From Hirsutella rhossiliensis (lineage: Eukaryota; Ascomycota; Sordariomycetes; Hypocreales; Ophiocordycipitaceae): a stretch of 64,000 nt of DNA. The notes beneath the pieces were generated by a model. That model made no database searches. It worked only from the letters and a program-made list of their open reading frames with translations, and was not told where the DNA came from. Position numbers and translations under genes: made by a program. Shown in pieces: positions 31,743 to 42,970 of the stretch; the stretch's first letter is position 1; each line of letters begins with the position of its first letter. The stretch is taken from the NCBI RefSeq assembly GCF_020360975.1, contig NW_025408667.1, forward strand, positions 10,974,001 to 11,038,000. Direction: 5' to 3'.

Positions 31743-34186
31743 TGCTATTTATGACTGAAGCCCTCACTCGCTGTGCATGGGAATCAGCTTCGACGTTTGT
31801 GCACGCATGAGGGAAAGTAGCGTCGTAGATGAGTACGTGGGCTACGTAAGTTCTGGGTTTACTGTAGGTCACCGTACTCATTGACGATTATTAGGCGCCC
31901 TCGCCGCTTATCTTCTGTCCTTGTCACACCATTCTTTTTGCCTCGCGGCGACAAACAGTCCAAACGAGATAGAATCGAAATCGTACCCTGATGCTCCACA
32001 TTGCACGCGACGCCCTAGGCCAGAAGCGCTTCAAGACAAACACCGCTCCGTCAAAAGTGTGAGTCACGCTTTCTGAGTCTATGTTCTGAACCTTCTTGTG
32101 GTTGTAACACCGCATGGCTTCCCTTGAACGTAGGTTTAGGTACCGTCTGGACCTGTTCTGCGGCCGGCCACTAAAGAACTTGGAGTCGCGCCAAGTGTGC
32201 AGTCAGCAAGATGCCTGTAAGTACTATGCATTTATTGTACAGTAGTGCATAAACTTCAGCGCAAAATGGTGTCTTCATGTGCACCACAATTCGGCACTGA
32301 GGCAAGGATTGATCTACAGCATGGCGGGTTTGGGGCGCTGCGACCGGTTTGCGTTGTATAAATCCACTGCCGCCTTGCCTTCCGTATTTCGTGCTTGGAC
32401 CACTTGTTTGCAAGATGCCGGTACAAGTGTTGTATATCAATTCTGCCTAAAATGATTATTCATAAGGTGACAATAGTTTCTCGTAACGCCACTTTTTCCT
32501 GCTAGGTAGCAGCTACTGCGTAATTATTGATGAACCTTCTATTCGTGTATAAAGAGCTGCACAATTCCGTACATTTGGTCACGCTCTTTTACATCGTTCA
32601 TCCATTTGCTGATGCTATTCTGGTCCCTTTGCCTGTCCGCTGTCTCGTGCGACCTATGGGACATAAGTGCTTATTGGACTGTCTGAGAAGTTGGCTATCC
32701 AGGGGCGTAGTATCTTGACTGGGTGCCTGGCTTGATCATTGTTTCCACAGTTGTTCCGATAAAACGTGACAAAGAGTCGCACATAGAGCGACGGCAGCAC
32801 GGGGCGGCAAAAGGTGACTCTCGCCGATCTCTTCCTGACAGTGTTGCAGCGCAGATGATCATGAGACCACGACTTGTACGTAGAAAAGCAATACAACTTA
32901 GAGCCGCCACTGCTCCAAGTGGCCGGGTTGCTGTTTTTAGCTATATCCCAAGTTGGATACAGCGATTAATCGATGATCGGGCACTTAGCCGAAGGTGATG
33001 ACGCAAAGGGAGGTAGGATGGGCCCTTCCGCTTTCTGTCACGCCTCGCGCGACCACAGTCGCGTACGCACGGCGGTGGTCTATATCAGGGTAGCACTAAA
33101 GGTATCAGAACTAGTAGACTGGCGACCGAGGAGTGAATCATTAATGCCAGCATTGACGCCCTCTCCTTCTAATAATTTCTCTGCCCTTCCCAGGGCTATC
33201 TATGAGCTCATGCCCAGCTGATACCGCAGCACTGAATCGAAGTGACAACTGAACTGCGGTGTGTCTCCAGACGGCCTGATGTCATCATGGGGGTAAAGCG
33301 CACATGAAAGCCGTTGGGCATCAGCTGCAGGCATCCTAGGCGCGTGCCAGTCCCCACGACAAGCGCACCCCAAAGCGGTAGAGTGCTGCCTTGACTTCCA
33401 AAATGGGAGGCTGGCGGGTCGGGGGCCAGTTGGTCAGTAGGCCGTTGATGGTGTACAGTATTTATTATGGTGGTTGGTGATGAGTCACAGCGGTGACTGT
33501 CTACTTTACCTTCGGAGCCATTGTTTGTCTACAGCACCCCAACTGGTCAAACAGACGTATGCCGCAGGATCTGTCCCGTATTGGCCTTGCGAAGCGCTAT
33601 CTTTTAAACGTGCTCCCACGGCGACTTATTACCGCGGCATCTGTAGACTTGCACCTACTACATTCACACCTGACTGTCAAGCGAAGTCACAATATGCGAG
33701 AACGGCTCGCTATGTATGAGCCGGACAAGCTCAGCAATGAAAGGGATTCCTATAACCACTACTAGACGTCCATTCGAACGACACATTTTGTCACTGCACA
33801 GCAGTTGCCGGGAACGTCTAAAATGCTTGTCCTCAGTTGGTCAGTGAGCCTGAACGCGCAAGTCGGGGTAATGAAATGCGCAACCGTAGTCACTCCATTA
33901 CAGAACTTTGAGACTTGCCTTTGCACACTTGAAATAAATAGAGGTCTCAGCTGATACAGTACATTTGGAGCATCAAACGAAGACTCTATGCGAGCCCGTC
34001 CGATATGGATTGAGGGCAATGTGTGCCTTAAACAGCATGCAGACTAGTGGAGAGTCACTGGAGCCATGTTATTGAAACATGATAGCTGTCGTGTTAGTAT
34101 GATAATCACACAAGCGAGTCACGGTCGAGGTGCTCTGTGCTGGCAGCGACAGACTGATTATGCAACAGCGGTGCAGCGAATAGTGT
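31743..34186. other. Intergenic, nothing recognised
   Basis: About 2.4 kb of mixed composition. Frames at 32527-32718, 32723-32998 and 33474-33765 lack domains and overlap frames on other strands. No terminal repeats were recognised by eye. Confidence 0.4.
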
Positions 34187-34191
34187 ACTGT
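34187..34191. repeat. 5-bp TSD (actgt), left of Copia
   Basis: actgt directly before the left LTR, identical to 39671-39675. Confidence 0.9.
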
Positions 34192-34464
34192 TCTCACGAA
34201 GAGAGCAGGGCAAGGGGCATAATGTTTTTAGGGTGCATGTGTTCTCCTTCTTCTTCCTCCCTGTCTGCTGTACCATTCTCCCATTTATGCCCATTGCCCT
34301 CTCTTCTTCAGTCTTCCATCTCCTTCCTTGCTGACTTACTAATGCATAGGCACCCTCTCTCCGCGTCAGCGTGCCACGTCATCCCACTTTCATCTTGTCT
34401 CGTTCCTACACCTTCAGCTAGCTATCAGGCTTCAGGACCAAGTCTTAGACCCTTCTTCTCGACA
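34192..34464 (-). repeat. Copia 3' LTR
   Basis: Begins TGTCGAGAAG and ends CGTGAGA in element sense. It differs from the 5' LTR by two one-base deletions. Confidence 0.92.
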
Positions 34465-34473
34465 CACCCCCTT
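34465..34473 (-). promoter_or_regulatory. Polypurine tract
   Basis: AAGGGGGTG directly next to the 3' LTR in element sense; primes plus-strand DNA synthesis in LTR retrotransposons. The same tract adjoins the LTR remnant at 15854. Confidence 0.75.
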
Positions 34474-34569
34474 AGCTGTTGCCTATCCCTAGCAGAGGGA
34501 ACAGATACAACCAGACTTGCAAGGGCAACCTCAGTTGAGCCGGGCTAGTGTTCGTGTAGGTCGTGAGAC

Positions 34570-37500
34570 GGCCTCATTCGGTGTTCCCTACAGTCCTTGA
34601 TCTTGTCCTTCAGCGCCTCCAGCCTAGCCTCCAGTCTCAACCTTTCACCAATCTCTTCAAGCCCAATCAGCCGAAGGAATTCCGCTAGCTTCTGCTTTGG
34701 GAGAGCTTTGTCAACCCATCGGCTCGCATTTCAGCTGTTGGAACCCAACGAGGGCGTATTCTGCTTCCCTGCACTTCCTGACGTAGCCAGTGTTGGTGTA
34801 TATCAACATGCCGTAGCCTGGTTGACAACTTCGGACTTCCTTCTTCTAGGAGCCTTATAGTCTGCGTGTTATCGCACTCGACTACCAACGGCGACGGATT
34901 TGTAGTTGCAAAGAACGGAGCAGTCTGCTGAGGAAGATGGCTTCCTTTGATGCTTCTGAAAGAGCGAGCAGCTCTGCCTCTGTGCTTGAGGTAGCCACAG
35001 TAGCTTGCTTTGATGCTCTCCATGCGACAGAGCCTCCAAATAGGGTCATGACATATCCTGGGAGCTCTTCCTGTCGACTGAATTGTCTGCAAAGAGGAAT
35101 CGCTTGAACAGAGGAAAATCTCTGCTGCAGCCGGCTTTCTGCTGCCCCTTTTTGTGCTTCCGGAACTTCCGAGGCGTAGACCATATGATCGTGTGGCATA
35201 GAGGTATAGGATCACTCTGTCTGCTGCCTTCTGATGTGTCGGGCCTGGATTCTGATTGAAGCGGGCTAGTCGGGAGACTGCAAAAGCGATATCTGGTCTT
35301 GTTGAAATTGCTGAGAATAAGAGAGATCCGACCTTCTGAAGGTAGCTATGCTTGTCTTGGTCTCTTGCTTGGATCGGTTCTGAAACGAGTTCTTCGTTTG
35401 TGGCCATTGGGGTGCTAGGAGGCTTTATGCCTAGCTTGTCCGGAACATACTTATGAGCGATCTTGTCGATATAGGCATCTTGCGTCAGCCAGATCGTCCG
35501 ACTAGGTCGGTGCCTAAGGATACGGATCCCTAAGAACCACTTTGGTTCCCCTAGTATGCTCATCTTGTATCGTTGCTGCAGGCCGGATATAGCTTCCGTG
35601 GCGACTTGCTGATCCCTTTTTCGATAGGCCCAGATGATGTCGTCGACGTAGAAGAAGACGATGACGGCTCCTTTCATCATGACGCATGGTTCCTGAGGGA
35701 CTGTCTTGAAGCCAATCTTCTCGAGGGATGCAGTGAGATGCTGCTGCCAAAGAAGGGGAGAACGGCGAAGTCCGTAGAGGGCCTTTCGTAGCCGTAGAAC
35801 TTTACCCCTCCTCTCAAAGCCAGGGGGCATCTTCATAAAGACGACTTCTTCTTCCTCAAGAGGACAATTTACGAATGCGTTGATCGCGTCCATCTGATCA
35901 AGCTCAAGGTCGTATTCAGCTGCTAGAGCCATCAGGGTCCGGAATGACATCCCTGCTAACGTTGTGGCTCTAGTCGGAAGGTCTCCTTTTCTTGCTGGTT
36001 CCCACAGACCACAAGGCGGGCTTTGCACTTCCGAAGGATCCCGTGTTTGTCAGTCTTGTACACAAAGACCCATTGACATCCAAGAACCTGTTGTCCTCAG
36101 GCTTTCTTCCGAGGAACTTCCTCAAGGACCCCATCTCTTCGTGTGAGGCTAGGTGGTCTCTTTGGGCTTGCATAATTCCTCTTTGAATGGGTGCCTTTGG
36201 AGCTGCTTCTGGTTCATTGGTGGATCCGGAGATCTCTCTTGTGCATATTCTTCGGGGTCGGTCTGAATTGCCTGCCTGCTGTGAAAGCTCCATGGCATCC
36301 GTCTTCAACAGGGGTAGGGACAAAATCAGCGAATCGGTCAAACAACTGGTCTTCCTGGTCTATCCCTGTCTGGTCCGATGCTTCTCGTGCTTTTTGAAGG
36401 AGGGTCGTAAACACAGCGGGGATATCTGGCGAGAAGGTCTCGTTATCCACCCCCTCAGGGGTAGCAACAGGAAGCTGAACTGAAAATGCTGAAAGAGTGT
36501 CTTCTTCTTCTGAAGCTGGAGGTGTAAGAAGTGAAGCCTCTTCAAGTTCAAGGGCTCTCTCATAGTCTCCTTTTTCTTGTTCCTGGTCACGGTCTTCTTC
36601 GTCTTCAAAGTCGTCATAGAAGTCCTCGATATCTGATTCGGTATCGGTTTCTTCATCGAGGGCTACTTCTTTTGCTTGTTGATCTTCGGCAATTTCGATC
36701 TCCTGGACAAGCTCGTCGATGCTATCTGAGAGCGGCTGTTGAAGGAGCTTTCCATCAAAGTAGAGTCTTCATCGAAAATCACATCCCTTGTTGAGATTAC
36801 CTTCCGTAAAGAGGAATCCAGATCCGGAAGATATTCGTTGAGTTGTATCCGACAAGGTATCCAATGTGTGCTCTTGGATCAAGCTTCTGAAGACGCTTTC
36901 GTTTCAACTGTGCGTTTGAAGTCATCGCGTAGGCCTTACAACCGTAGGCTCGAAGATGGGCAAGCTGTGCCATTTTTCCAGTAAAGAGCTCAATTGGAGA
37001 TTTCCATGACTGGCTTGCACCCCTCAGGTCAGACGGCACTTTAGGCTCTCTTGGCGTTCGGTTCCGTAGGTAACATGCTGCTTCCACAATTTCCTTCCAC
37101 AGGTCGTGGGGAAGCTTTGAGGCAATTCTCATGACTCTAGCCCTTTCTATTGTTACTCCTCCGGATCGTTCGGCACCGCCGTTCTGAGCCTGGGTGTTTG
37201 GTGCAGAAGGTGCAGCTGAAATTCCTTTCTTTCGAAGCCAGGATCGAATCTTCTTCGTAAATAGCTCTCCGTCTGACCGGATTATCTTGACAGCAAAGCC
37301 GAAGTGCTCCTTCATCCAGCTGACGAAGTCTCGAAGGGCGGCCCAGTTGTGTTTCTCTCTGTAGGTCCGCATGAAATAGGGGAAAACCATGCCTGAAAAG
37401 GCGTCCGTGATAAACATCACCCGGACGAAGTCGTTATGACTGCGGAAAGGTCGGTCCAGTCGATCCAAACCTCATGGCAGGGCTTGTCCTCTCTAACGGG

Positions 37501-38174
37501 AGTTCTTCGTGACACCTGCTTTCGAGCTTTTCCTCGGGCGCAGTGCTCGCATTCAGCAGTCTTCGGGCCCTTTATTTTGACTCCTTGTTGGAGACCTAGC
37601 TTATGAAGAGCTAGTGGGCCTGGATGACCGAGGCGTGCGTGCCAAAGATTGCCGTCTCCTTGGGCTGCTGGACGAGGGTCTCTTGTGCTGTCCCGCGTTA
37701 CAGCTTTGAAGATTGCTTCTTCGTTGAAGTCCCCTTGCCAAATTGGGTTGAATTCGACAACAAACTGATGATGCTTTCGAAGAAGGATACCAATGGTCTT
37801 GTTTCGCTGGACTAGTCGGGTTGGCTTAGAAAGAGTATCCCAGTGGATTCCTTCCTCTAGCAGCTTGTTGAATGAGATCAGGCTCGTTGAGAATCTCGGG
37901 CAGTAGGCAACATTTTTCAGTTTGAGCGTTCGGTAGGATCCATCAGGCATAGTCATCTTGTAGGTGACTTTCCCGTATCCTTCGATTCGAACCTCTGATT
38001 CGCCTGTGACAACATAGTCTTTCTTGGCCTTCTTGAAGGAACGGAATCGGCTGAGATCGTTGCAGATGTGAAGGGAAGCTCCCGAGTCAAGAAGGGAAGA
38101 CCGGCGTAGAGGGTAGTCCGAAGAGGCAGCCGTAGTTCCTGACGAAAAGACGAAGGCTGGATTCGCTGTACCAA
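34570..38174 (-). pseudogene. Copia pol: protease, integrase, RT, RNase H; multiple frameshifts
   Basis: Reading leftward: protease with LLDSGASLHICNDL near 38085; GAG-pre-integrase with LWHARLGHPG and CEHCARGKAR (37500-37660); integrase with FITDAFSGMVFPYF, IRSDGELF and NGGAERSGG (Asp-Asp-Glu). Then the acidic linker and RT N-terminus (KDHLASHEEMGS). RT core follows with LDQMDAINAFVNCPLEEEE, GLRRSPLLWQQHL and VFFYVDDIIWAYRK, and RNase H with LCSSDSS and SSTEAELLALSEASKEAIFL to the end. Frames change near 37960, 37450, 36800, 36020 and 35100-35200, so no full polyprotein can be made. All domains are present, so the damage is small indels and not deletion. Confidence 0.88.
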
Positions 38175-38199
38175 CTATTCTTCCTCGTAGCTGTAGTTG

Positions 38200-39177
38200 C
38201 TAGTTCCGACCGGCCTTGATTTCTTCAATCTTCTTCTGAAGGTCAGGGCTTTCGCCAATTACTCTTTTGATCTTGTCGGCGATCCGTTTTGGAGCCTTTC
38301 TTGAATAGCTTGGTCGGCGGTCCTCAAAAACAAGCCAGCAGTCCTTAAGTTCATGGCCGATCCTCTTGCAGGCTGGACAGCGGTCTTGATCTTCATTTTC
38401 TTCTTCGTCTGATGAGGGAGATGTCTTTCTCTTCTTTCGTGTTCCGTCTGCTTGAAAGGCGCCTCCTCTTTTTAGAGGTCGAAGGTGCTGACTTGGGCGT
38501 TGTTCTTCGACCAACTCTCGGATTTGCCGGGCAACTGACTGGAAGGTCCATCGTTCTTGTGGCTGATTTCGATCGTGAGGCGTTTGACGACGAATGGAAA
38601 CATCTGATCGCGGGCGTAGCTCTTTGTAGACTCTGTGCTGAGCTGCAGCGGCGTCTTCATCCAGGACTTTGCTGGCGTTCTTGAACGAAGTAGCAGTACC
38701 GTCACTAAGAGGTCTTATTAGCAGAGCAATGTCTCTCAGCCATTGTCCGGTCAGTGCTTCAATAAGGAAGTATTGGTCAGCTTGTTCAATAATTTCTTCC
38801 CACTTGGCCAACCAGGAAGAAACGGTCTGCTTTGAAAAGGACCTCAGGTGGGCAGTATATTGGCTTCTGATTCGGTCAGCCATAAACCCTCTCGACGGTG
38901 CAGTTGAGTCCTCGAGCTTTTGATCCATTCGTAGAGTTTCATCCTCATGCAGAGAGGTTAGCTTTGCTGGGCTAATCGACTCGGTAATGACAGTCCGAGC
39001 AGCTGTAATCAGCTTGGTTTCATAGAGATACTCCTTGCGAAGACTCTCATATTGGCTAAACATGGCTGCATATGCTCTCTGCTGCGCTGGGGTTTGTTCA
39101 GCAAATTCATTAGCATCAGCAGCAAAATCCGTATAAGGAGGACGAATGGGGTTCCAGCGGGCTGTTGTCTTCATCAA
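38200..39177 (-). CDS. Copia gag protein, intact (325 aa)
   Basis: Capsid/nucleocapsid protein that packages element RNA. ATG at 39177 (MMKTTARWNPIRPPY). It carries the helical gag region (QRAYAAMFSQYESLRKEYLYETKLI; SWLAKWEEIIEQADQY; LTGQWLRDIALLIRPLSDG), a basic segment (RKKRKTSPSSDEEENED) and one CCHC knuckle (CPACKRIGHELKDC). It ends at a stop at 38200, just before the protease frame. In other Copia elements gag and pol are one frame or are joined by frameshifting; here the two are separate. This is the only intact large frame of the element, and could in principle be shared in trans with other copies. Confidence 0.85.
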   Translation of the reverse strand: MMKTTARWNPIRPPYTDFAADANEFAEQTPAQQRAYAAMFSQYESLRKEYLYETKLITAARTVITESISPAKLTSLHEDETLRMDQKLEDSTAPSRGFMADRIRSQYTAHLRSFSKQTVSSWLAKWEEIIEQADQYFLIEALTGQWLRDIALLIRPLSDGTATSFKNASKVLDEDAAAAQHRVYKELRPRSDVSIRRQTPHDRNQPQERWTFQSVARQIRELVEEQRPSQHLRPLKRGGAFQADGTRKKRKTSPSSDEEENEDQDRCPACKRIGHELKDCWLVFEDRRPSYSRKAPKRIADKIKRVIGESPDLQKKIEEIKAGRN

Positions 39178-39381
39178 ATAACAGCTTGTGAATCGTCTTG
39201 TCAGTATGAGCTTTTAGTTCTTTGATCCACTTATCCCAATCTTGGGGTTCCCGTAGGATCGTCCGTTGGGTCGAAGTCCCTGTCTTTGTCATCTTTGCTG
39301 ACGGAGGGGTGGGAATAGGTGTAATGATCAGATGATCGGTGCTTCTTGCAGCAGCCGGAAGTTACAGAAACGTCTGTTTCT

Positions 39382-39395
39382 CCCGGGCTCATAAC
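39382..39395 (-). promoter_or_regulatory. Primer-binding site (half tRNA-iMet type)
   Basis: GTTATGAGCCCGGG in element sense, directly after the 5' LTR. TTATGAG is complementary to the CUCAUAA anticodon loop of initiator tRNA-Met, so priming likely uses a cleaved half-tRNA as in Drosophila copia and Ty5, not the tRNA 3' end. The same site follows the LTR of the other Copia at 59298. Confidence 0.75.
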
Positions 39396-39670
39396 TCTCA
39401 CGAAGAGAGCAGGGCAAGGGGCATAATGTTTTTAGGGGTGCATGTGTTCTCCTTCTTCTTCCTCCCTGTCTGCTGTACCATTCTCCCATTTATGCCCATT
39501 GCCCCTCTCTTCTTCAGTCTTCCATCTCCTTCCTTGCTGACTTACTAATGCATAGGCACCCTCTCTCCGCGTCAGCGTGCCACGTCATCCCACTTTCATC
39601 TTGTCTCGTTCCTACACCTTCAGCTAGCTATCAGGCTTCAGGACCAAGTCTTAGACCCTTCTTCTCGACA
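39396..39670 (-). repeat. Copia 5' LTR
   Basis: 275 bases, 5' TGTCGAGAAG to CGTGAGA 3' in element sense. Almost identical to the 3' LTR. Confidence 0.92.
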
Positions 39671-39675
39671 ACTGT
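39671..39675. repeat. 5-bp TSD (actgt), right of Copia
   Basis: Perfect match to 34187-34191. Confidence 0.9.
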
Positions 39676-41040
39676 CCAACATGAGGCCAAATTACTGGCT
39701 ATCTTGGCCCGGCTACATACTGTTCTGACGGTTGTAGAATAAAGAATTAGCATGTATTATTGGTTCTAGCCGCTCATGCGAGCAATAAAGCTCTCAAACT
39801 GGCTACGTTTTCAACAATAGTCGTTGGTTGAAGCTGTCACGCATTTGCATGTTCCCTACTTCTAGCTGGATGTCTATATGTGTCATCTGCTTGGTCGTGG
39901 TTCAGTAAATGCTTTAATCAGCTGCCCTGGTCTTGAGCGACTGGATTGGATTGGCGCGGCTATATATCCTTCATATACTATAGCTTATACCTTGATATGA
40001 TAAGCCTCACGGCGTTGAGCGGATGGACGCACTAGCTATCTTGACGTCGAGATACGACAATGTCATAATATTTAAGTCCTGTATCAGTTATTTCACGGAG
40101 GTTTAGCTGCGCTGCAGACATTGAGCGAGTCGAGCTGAAAGTACAACTGTGGCTACTCTGGATTTGCAATCCCTGGCCACCTGGCTGTAAGTACATACGC
40201 TTATGATTCTCAGCTGATACATCCGTAATTACAGGCCCATTCCAGCGCACGGCACGTAGGACAGTAGCACCATATTCACCTGCCGAATAACTGTGGGGAG
40301 CCAATATTCAGAGTGATCTAATTCCCAGTATAAAAGTAGGTCGTCATCTAGTTACTAGTTGGGGTTCTGGGACCACGCAAATGCGACCCATTGGTATGAC
40401 ATCCAAACCGTTGAGCAGGGACACTATGGTGAAAGTTGTTTTCGACAGTAACGATTCGTTGAAAAGTGTTATTAACGTTGGCTCATCCCTCTCTTTGCCG
40501 GCAATGGCCTTGAGCGAATCAGCGAATATGGAGCTAGTCACGCCGAGCACCGGAGAGCAAACTTAAACAGCCCGCGATCGTCTCCAAAACCCTTTGTGTT
40601 GTATGAAAAGACCACCTTACCCCACAAGCGATTCGTCCAACCGAGTTTCCGTATTGTACCAGGAGGTTTTCCGCCAGCATCACAAGGCTGCGGAGGCCTT
40701 AGGCGATAAACGGCGCCGTATGTCTCTTAAAGGGATTAATATCTGTCGCGGCAGAACCCAACCAAACCTAGTGGGGTGCTTGAAAGTGGTACTTCGGGAG
40801 ACCGTTTCCACACGGTCACCTATTTCAGCGGGCACAGCGAACGTATTTTCCCTCACTCTTACACGGCTGTACATACCCAGATTTCTCCTTTGTAACCTAC
40901 TAGCATATCTTCTGTTGAAACCCTCCTTTGTGACGTGACAATATCGGTAAAATACTTCGAACACCCGTTAAGTTGCCAAGGCAAGGGGCTTAACGGCTGA
41001 ATATCCAGCCCGAAGGGTGAACATCGTATTCCTGCAATTC
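39676..41040. other. Intergenic, nothing recognised
   Basis: Short frames (for example 40344-40550 and 40594-40938) overlap each other on opposite strands and show no domains. Confidence 0.4.
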
Positions 41041-41044
41041 AACT

Positions 41045-41075
41045 TTCCTAGGGGGGGACCCCCTAGAACCCCCCT
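41045..41075 (-). repeat. Candidate Helitron 3'-terminal hairpin
   Basis: CTAGGGGG and CCCCCTAG (41048-41066) form an 8-bp stem with a 3-base loop. It lies about 115 bases beyond the end of the Helitron helicase frame if the intervening LINE is removed, with C/G-rich GGCCGCCGCAGG sequence between. Helitrons end in a short hairpin and CTRR; CTAG occurs here. The exact terminus is not proven. Confidence 0.5.
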
Positions 41076-41163
41076 TTCGCCTGCGGCGGCCATCCAGCTG
41101 TTTAAACCGCTCCTTGACTGGCCCAATCTAACTATATACCCTATATCGAACCTCCCCCTTCCC

Positions 41164-41178
41164 TGTAGCTTATAGGAA
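41164..41178. repeat. 15-bp TSD, left of full-length LINE
   Basis: tgtagcttataggaa, identical to 47063-47077. Confidence 0.92.
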
Positions 41179-41311
41179 CGCGGACCTTCCCCTGTTTTCT
41201 TACTTTCTTGGCATGCAATTGTTAAGAAAGTAGCGCAATTTCCCACCAACTTGCCTAACAACTGCACGTTAATCATTCCAGCCGCGCTTTGCGCTGGCTT
41301 CGGCAGCAGCC

Positions 41312-42970
41312 ATGGCATCTGCCACAAGCTCGCATGCCAGCCCAGATCCCTTTGATCTGGGTGTCCATACCCCGCCCAACCTCGCGCGATTAGCCCGTGC
41401 ATCTCAGCTTCGACATAGTTCCCCCATTGCGAGCCGTCCCATTGGTCTCACATCCGCGTTTCGGCGACCGGCGGCGACGCCGTCCTCGCCCCTTATCAGA
41501 CTCTCAATGCCGCCGCTACGGAAGGAGCGCAGCGTGAATCCACCCCGAACCGGCCTGGCTCGGCCGAGTCCGTTAACCTCCAGCCGGTCTCGATCGTTGA
41601 AGCTGCCAACAAGCTCGCAGTTGAACAAACAAATGCCTACAACGCCAAAATGACAGTGTTCCGAGCCTTTTGTGAATCGTTCGAACAGACTGCGAAACAA
41701 TACACGTCCGGCCTTGAATACAGCTTTGCGGAACAATTTTCCAACAGCTTCCTCGACTTTTGGAAGCAGGCGCTCTCCGACCTCAATTCCGCACCCGCCC
41801 CGACCTACAGCAGCGTCGCCGCCGGTCGCCCTGCAAGCCAGCCCCTCGGGGGCCACACTCCCGGCCGCCGCAGCCCCGCAACAGCAACGACCACAACAAC
41901 CAATCTCCCGTCTCCAGGGACGACCAATCCCGCCCACCAAAAGAAGACCTCCGTGTTTTCGTGCGGCTCGATGCCGAAGCGCCGGCGCGAGACCACAGCA
42001 GCTACGCAATTCGGACCCACATCGCCGCCAAAGTCGGCATCGACTTGCACCGGGTCCCGGCAGCTTTCAAGGTAAACTCGGGATGGGCCATCCGAACAAC
42101 GGACGCTACCATCAGGGACCTCATCGTCCAGCGACAGTCGGAATGGTCCGAGGACCTAGACGCGACCTCGGTGGAGATTAGTCACAAATGGTACACGTAC
42201 GTCGTGCCCAACTGCCCCGAAGACTTACGGACTTGCAGGGCAATGAAGTCAACTACGAGGCGGCCGTCAAAGACGAAATCGCCTGCCAGACCGGGCTCAC
42301 ACCCATCAGCATCCGTCCCAGCCGGCACGATTCAAGCGACCTTCCGAGTAAGACGCTTATTGTGTCCTTCCTCGAGCCTACCCAGAGACCTTGGAGACTT
42401 TTGGCTCCAGCCGACTTGCCCGACACATCGTCAGATCCAGCATGCCCAGCCAGTGCAACAAATGCTGGGATTTCCACGCTCGACACAGCTGTGACCGACA
42501 ACCGTCCTGCAAGCGTTGCGGAAGGAACGGCCATGACGGTGAAACCTGCGTAGCCCTCGAGCAGTGCGCAAACTGCCTCGGACCCCATTCCGCAGATTTC
42601 TCGAAATGCCCTGCACGCCCCAAGCGATCACACGGCGTCATTCGCCGCCTGACGAAGGAGGAGAAAACCCTCGTCCGACAGATGGGCACCCAACTATTTG
42701 CTCAGCGGAAGCAACAGTTCGAGCGCATAGACCAGCCCGAACAGCTAGAACGAGACTCCTCCGAGATTCTCAATTCCATAGCTCCGAGCACTGCTCAGTC
42801 CGACGACCAGGAAGCCGAGCACCCAGATGACAGGTCACGGGGCAGGAGCGAAACCTCGGTCCTAAGCTCGACCAGGACCATGTCTCCGCCATTCATTATG
42901 GTAACCACGACACCTCAGCCTCAGAGCGAGGGCAACGAATCTAGACCAGCTTCCCTTCAAAGAAGCGACG
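41312..42970 (+). pseudogene. LINE ORF1 (gag-like, three CCHC knuckles), frameshifted
   Basis: RNA-binding protein of the element. It starts near ATG 41312 (MASATSSHASPDPFDLG). The frame moves several times: FCESFEQTAKQYTSGLEYSF at about 41660, RLDAEAPARDHSSYAIRTHI at about 41965, then NEVNYEAAVKDEIACQTG at about 42240. From 42391 three zinc knuckles follow in one frame (CNKCWDFHARHSC, CKRCGRNGHDGETC, CANCLGPHSADFSKC), then RLTKEEKTLVRQMG. No clear stop ends ORF1: the same frame runs on into the endonuclease of ORF2. Confidence 0.8.

Larger units (their letters stand above)
34192..39670 (-). mobile_element. Complete Copia (Ty1-like) LTR retrotransposon, 5.48 kb
   Basis: Bounded by LTRs of 273 and 275 bases and a perfect 5-bp TSD. 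Element order on the minus strand: 5' LTR (39670-39396), primer-binding site, gag, protease, integrase, reverse transcriptase/RNase H, purine tract, 3' LTR. Integrase before RT defines Copia. The LTRs differ only by two single-base indels, so insertion was recent, yet pol contains several frameshifts. The remnant at 15810-17162 and the LTR at 13210-13483 belong to the same family. Confidence 0.93.

Noticed and set aside
33474..33765. Two overlapping plus-strand frames
   Set aside because: No recognisable domain, and neither is supported by context.
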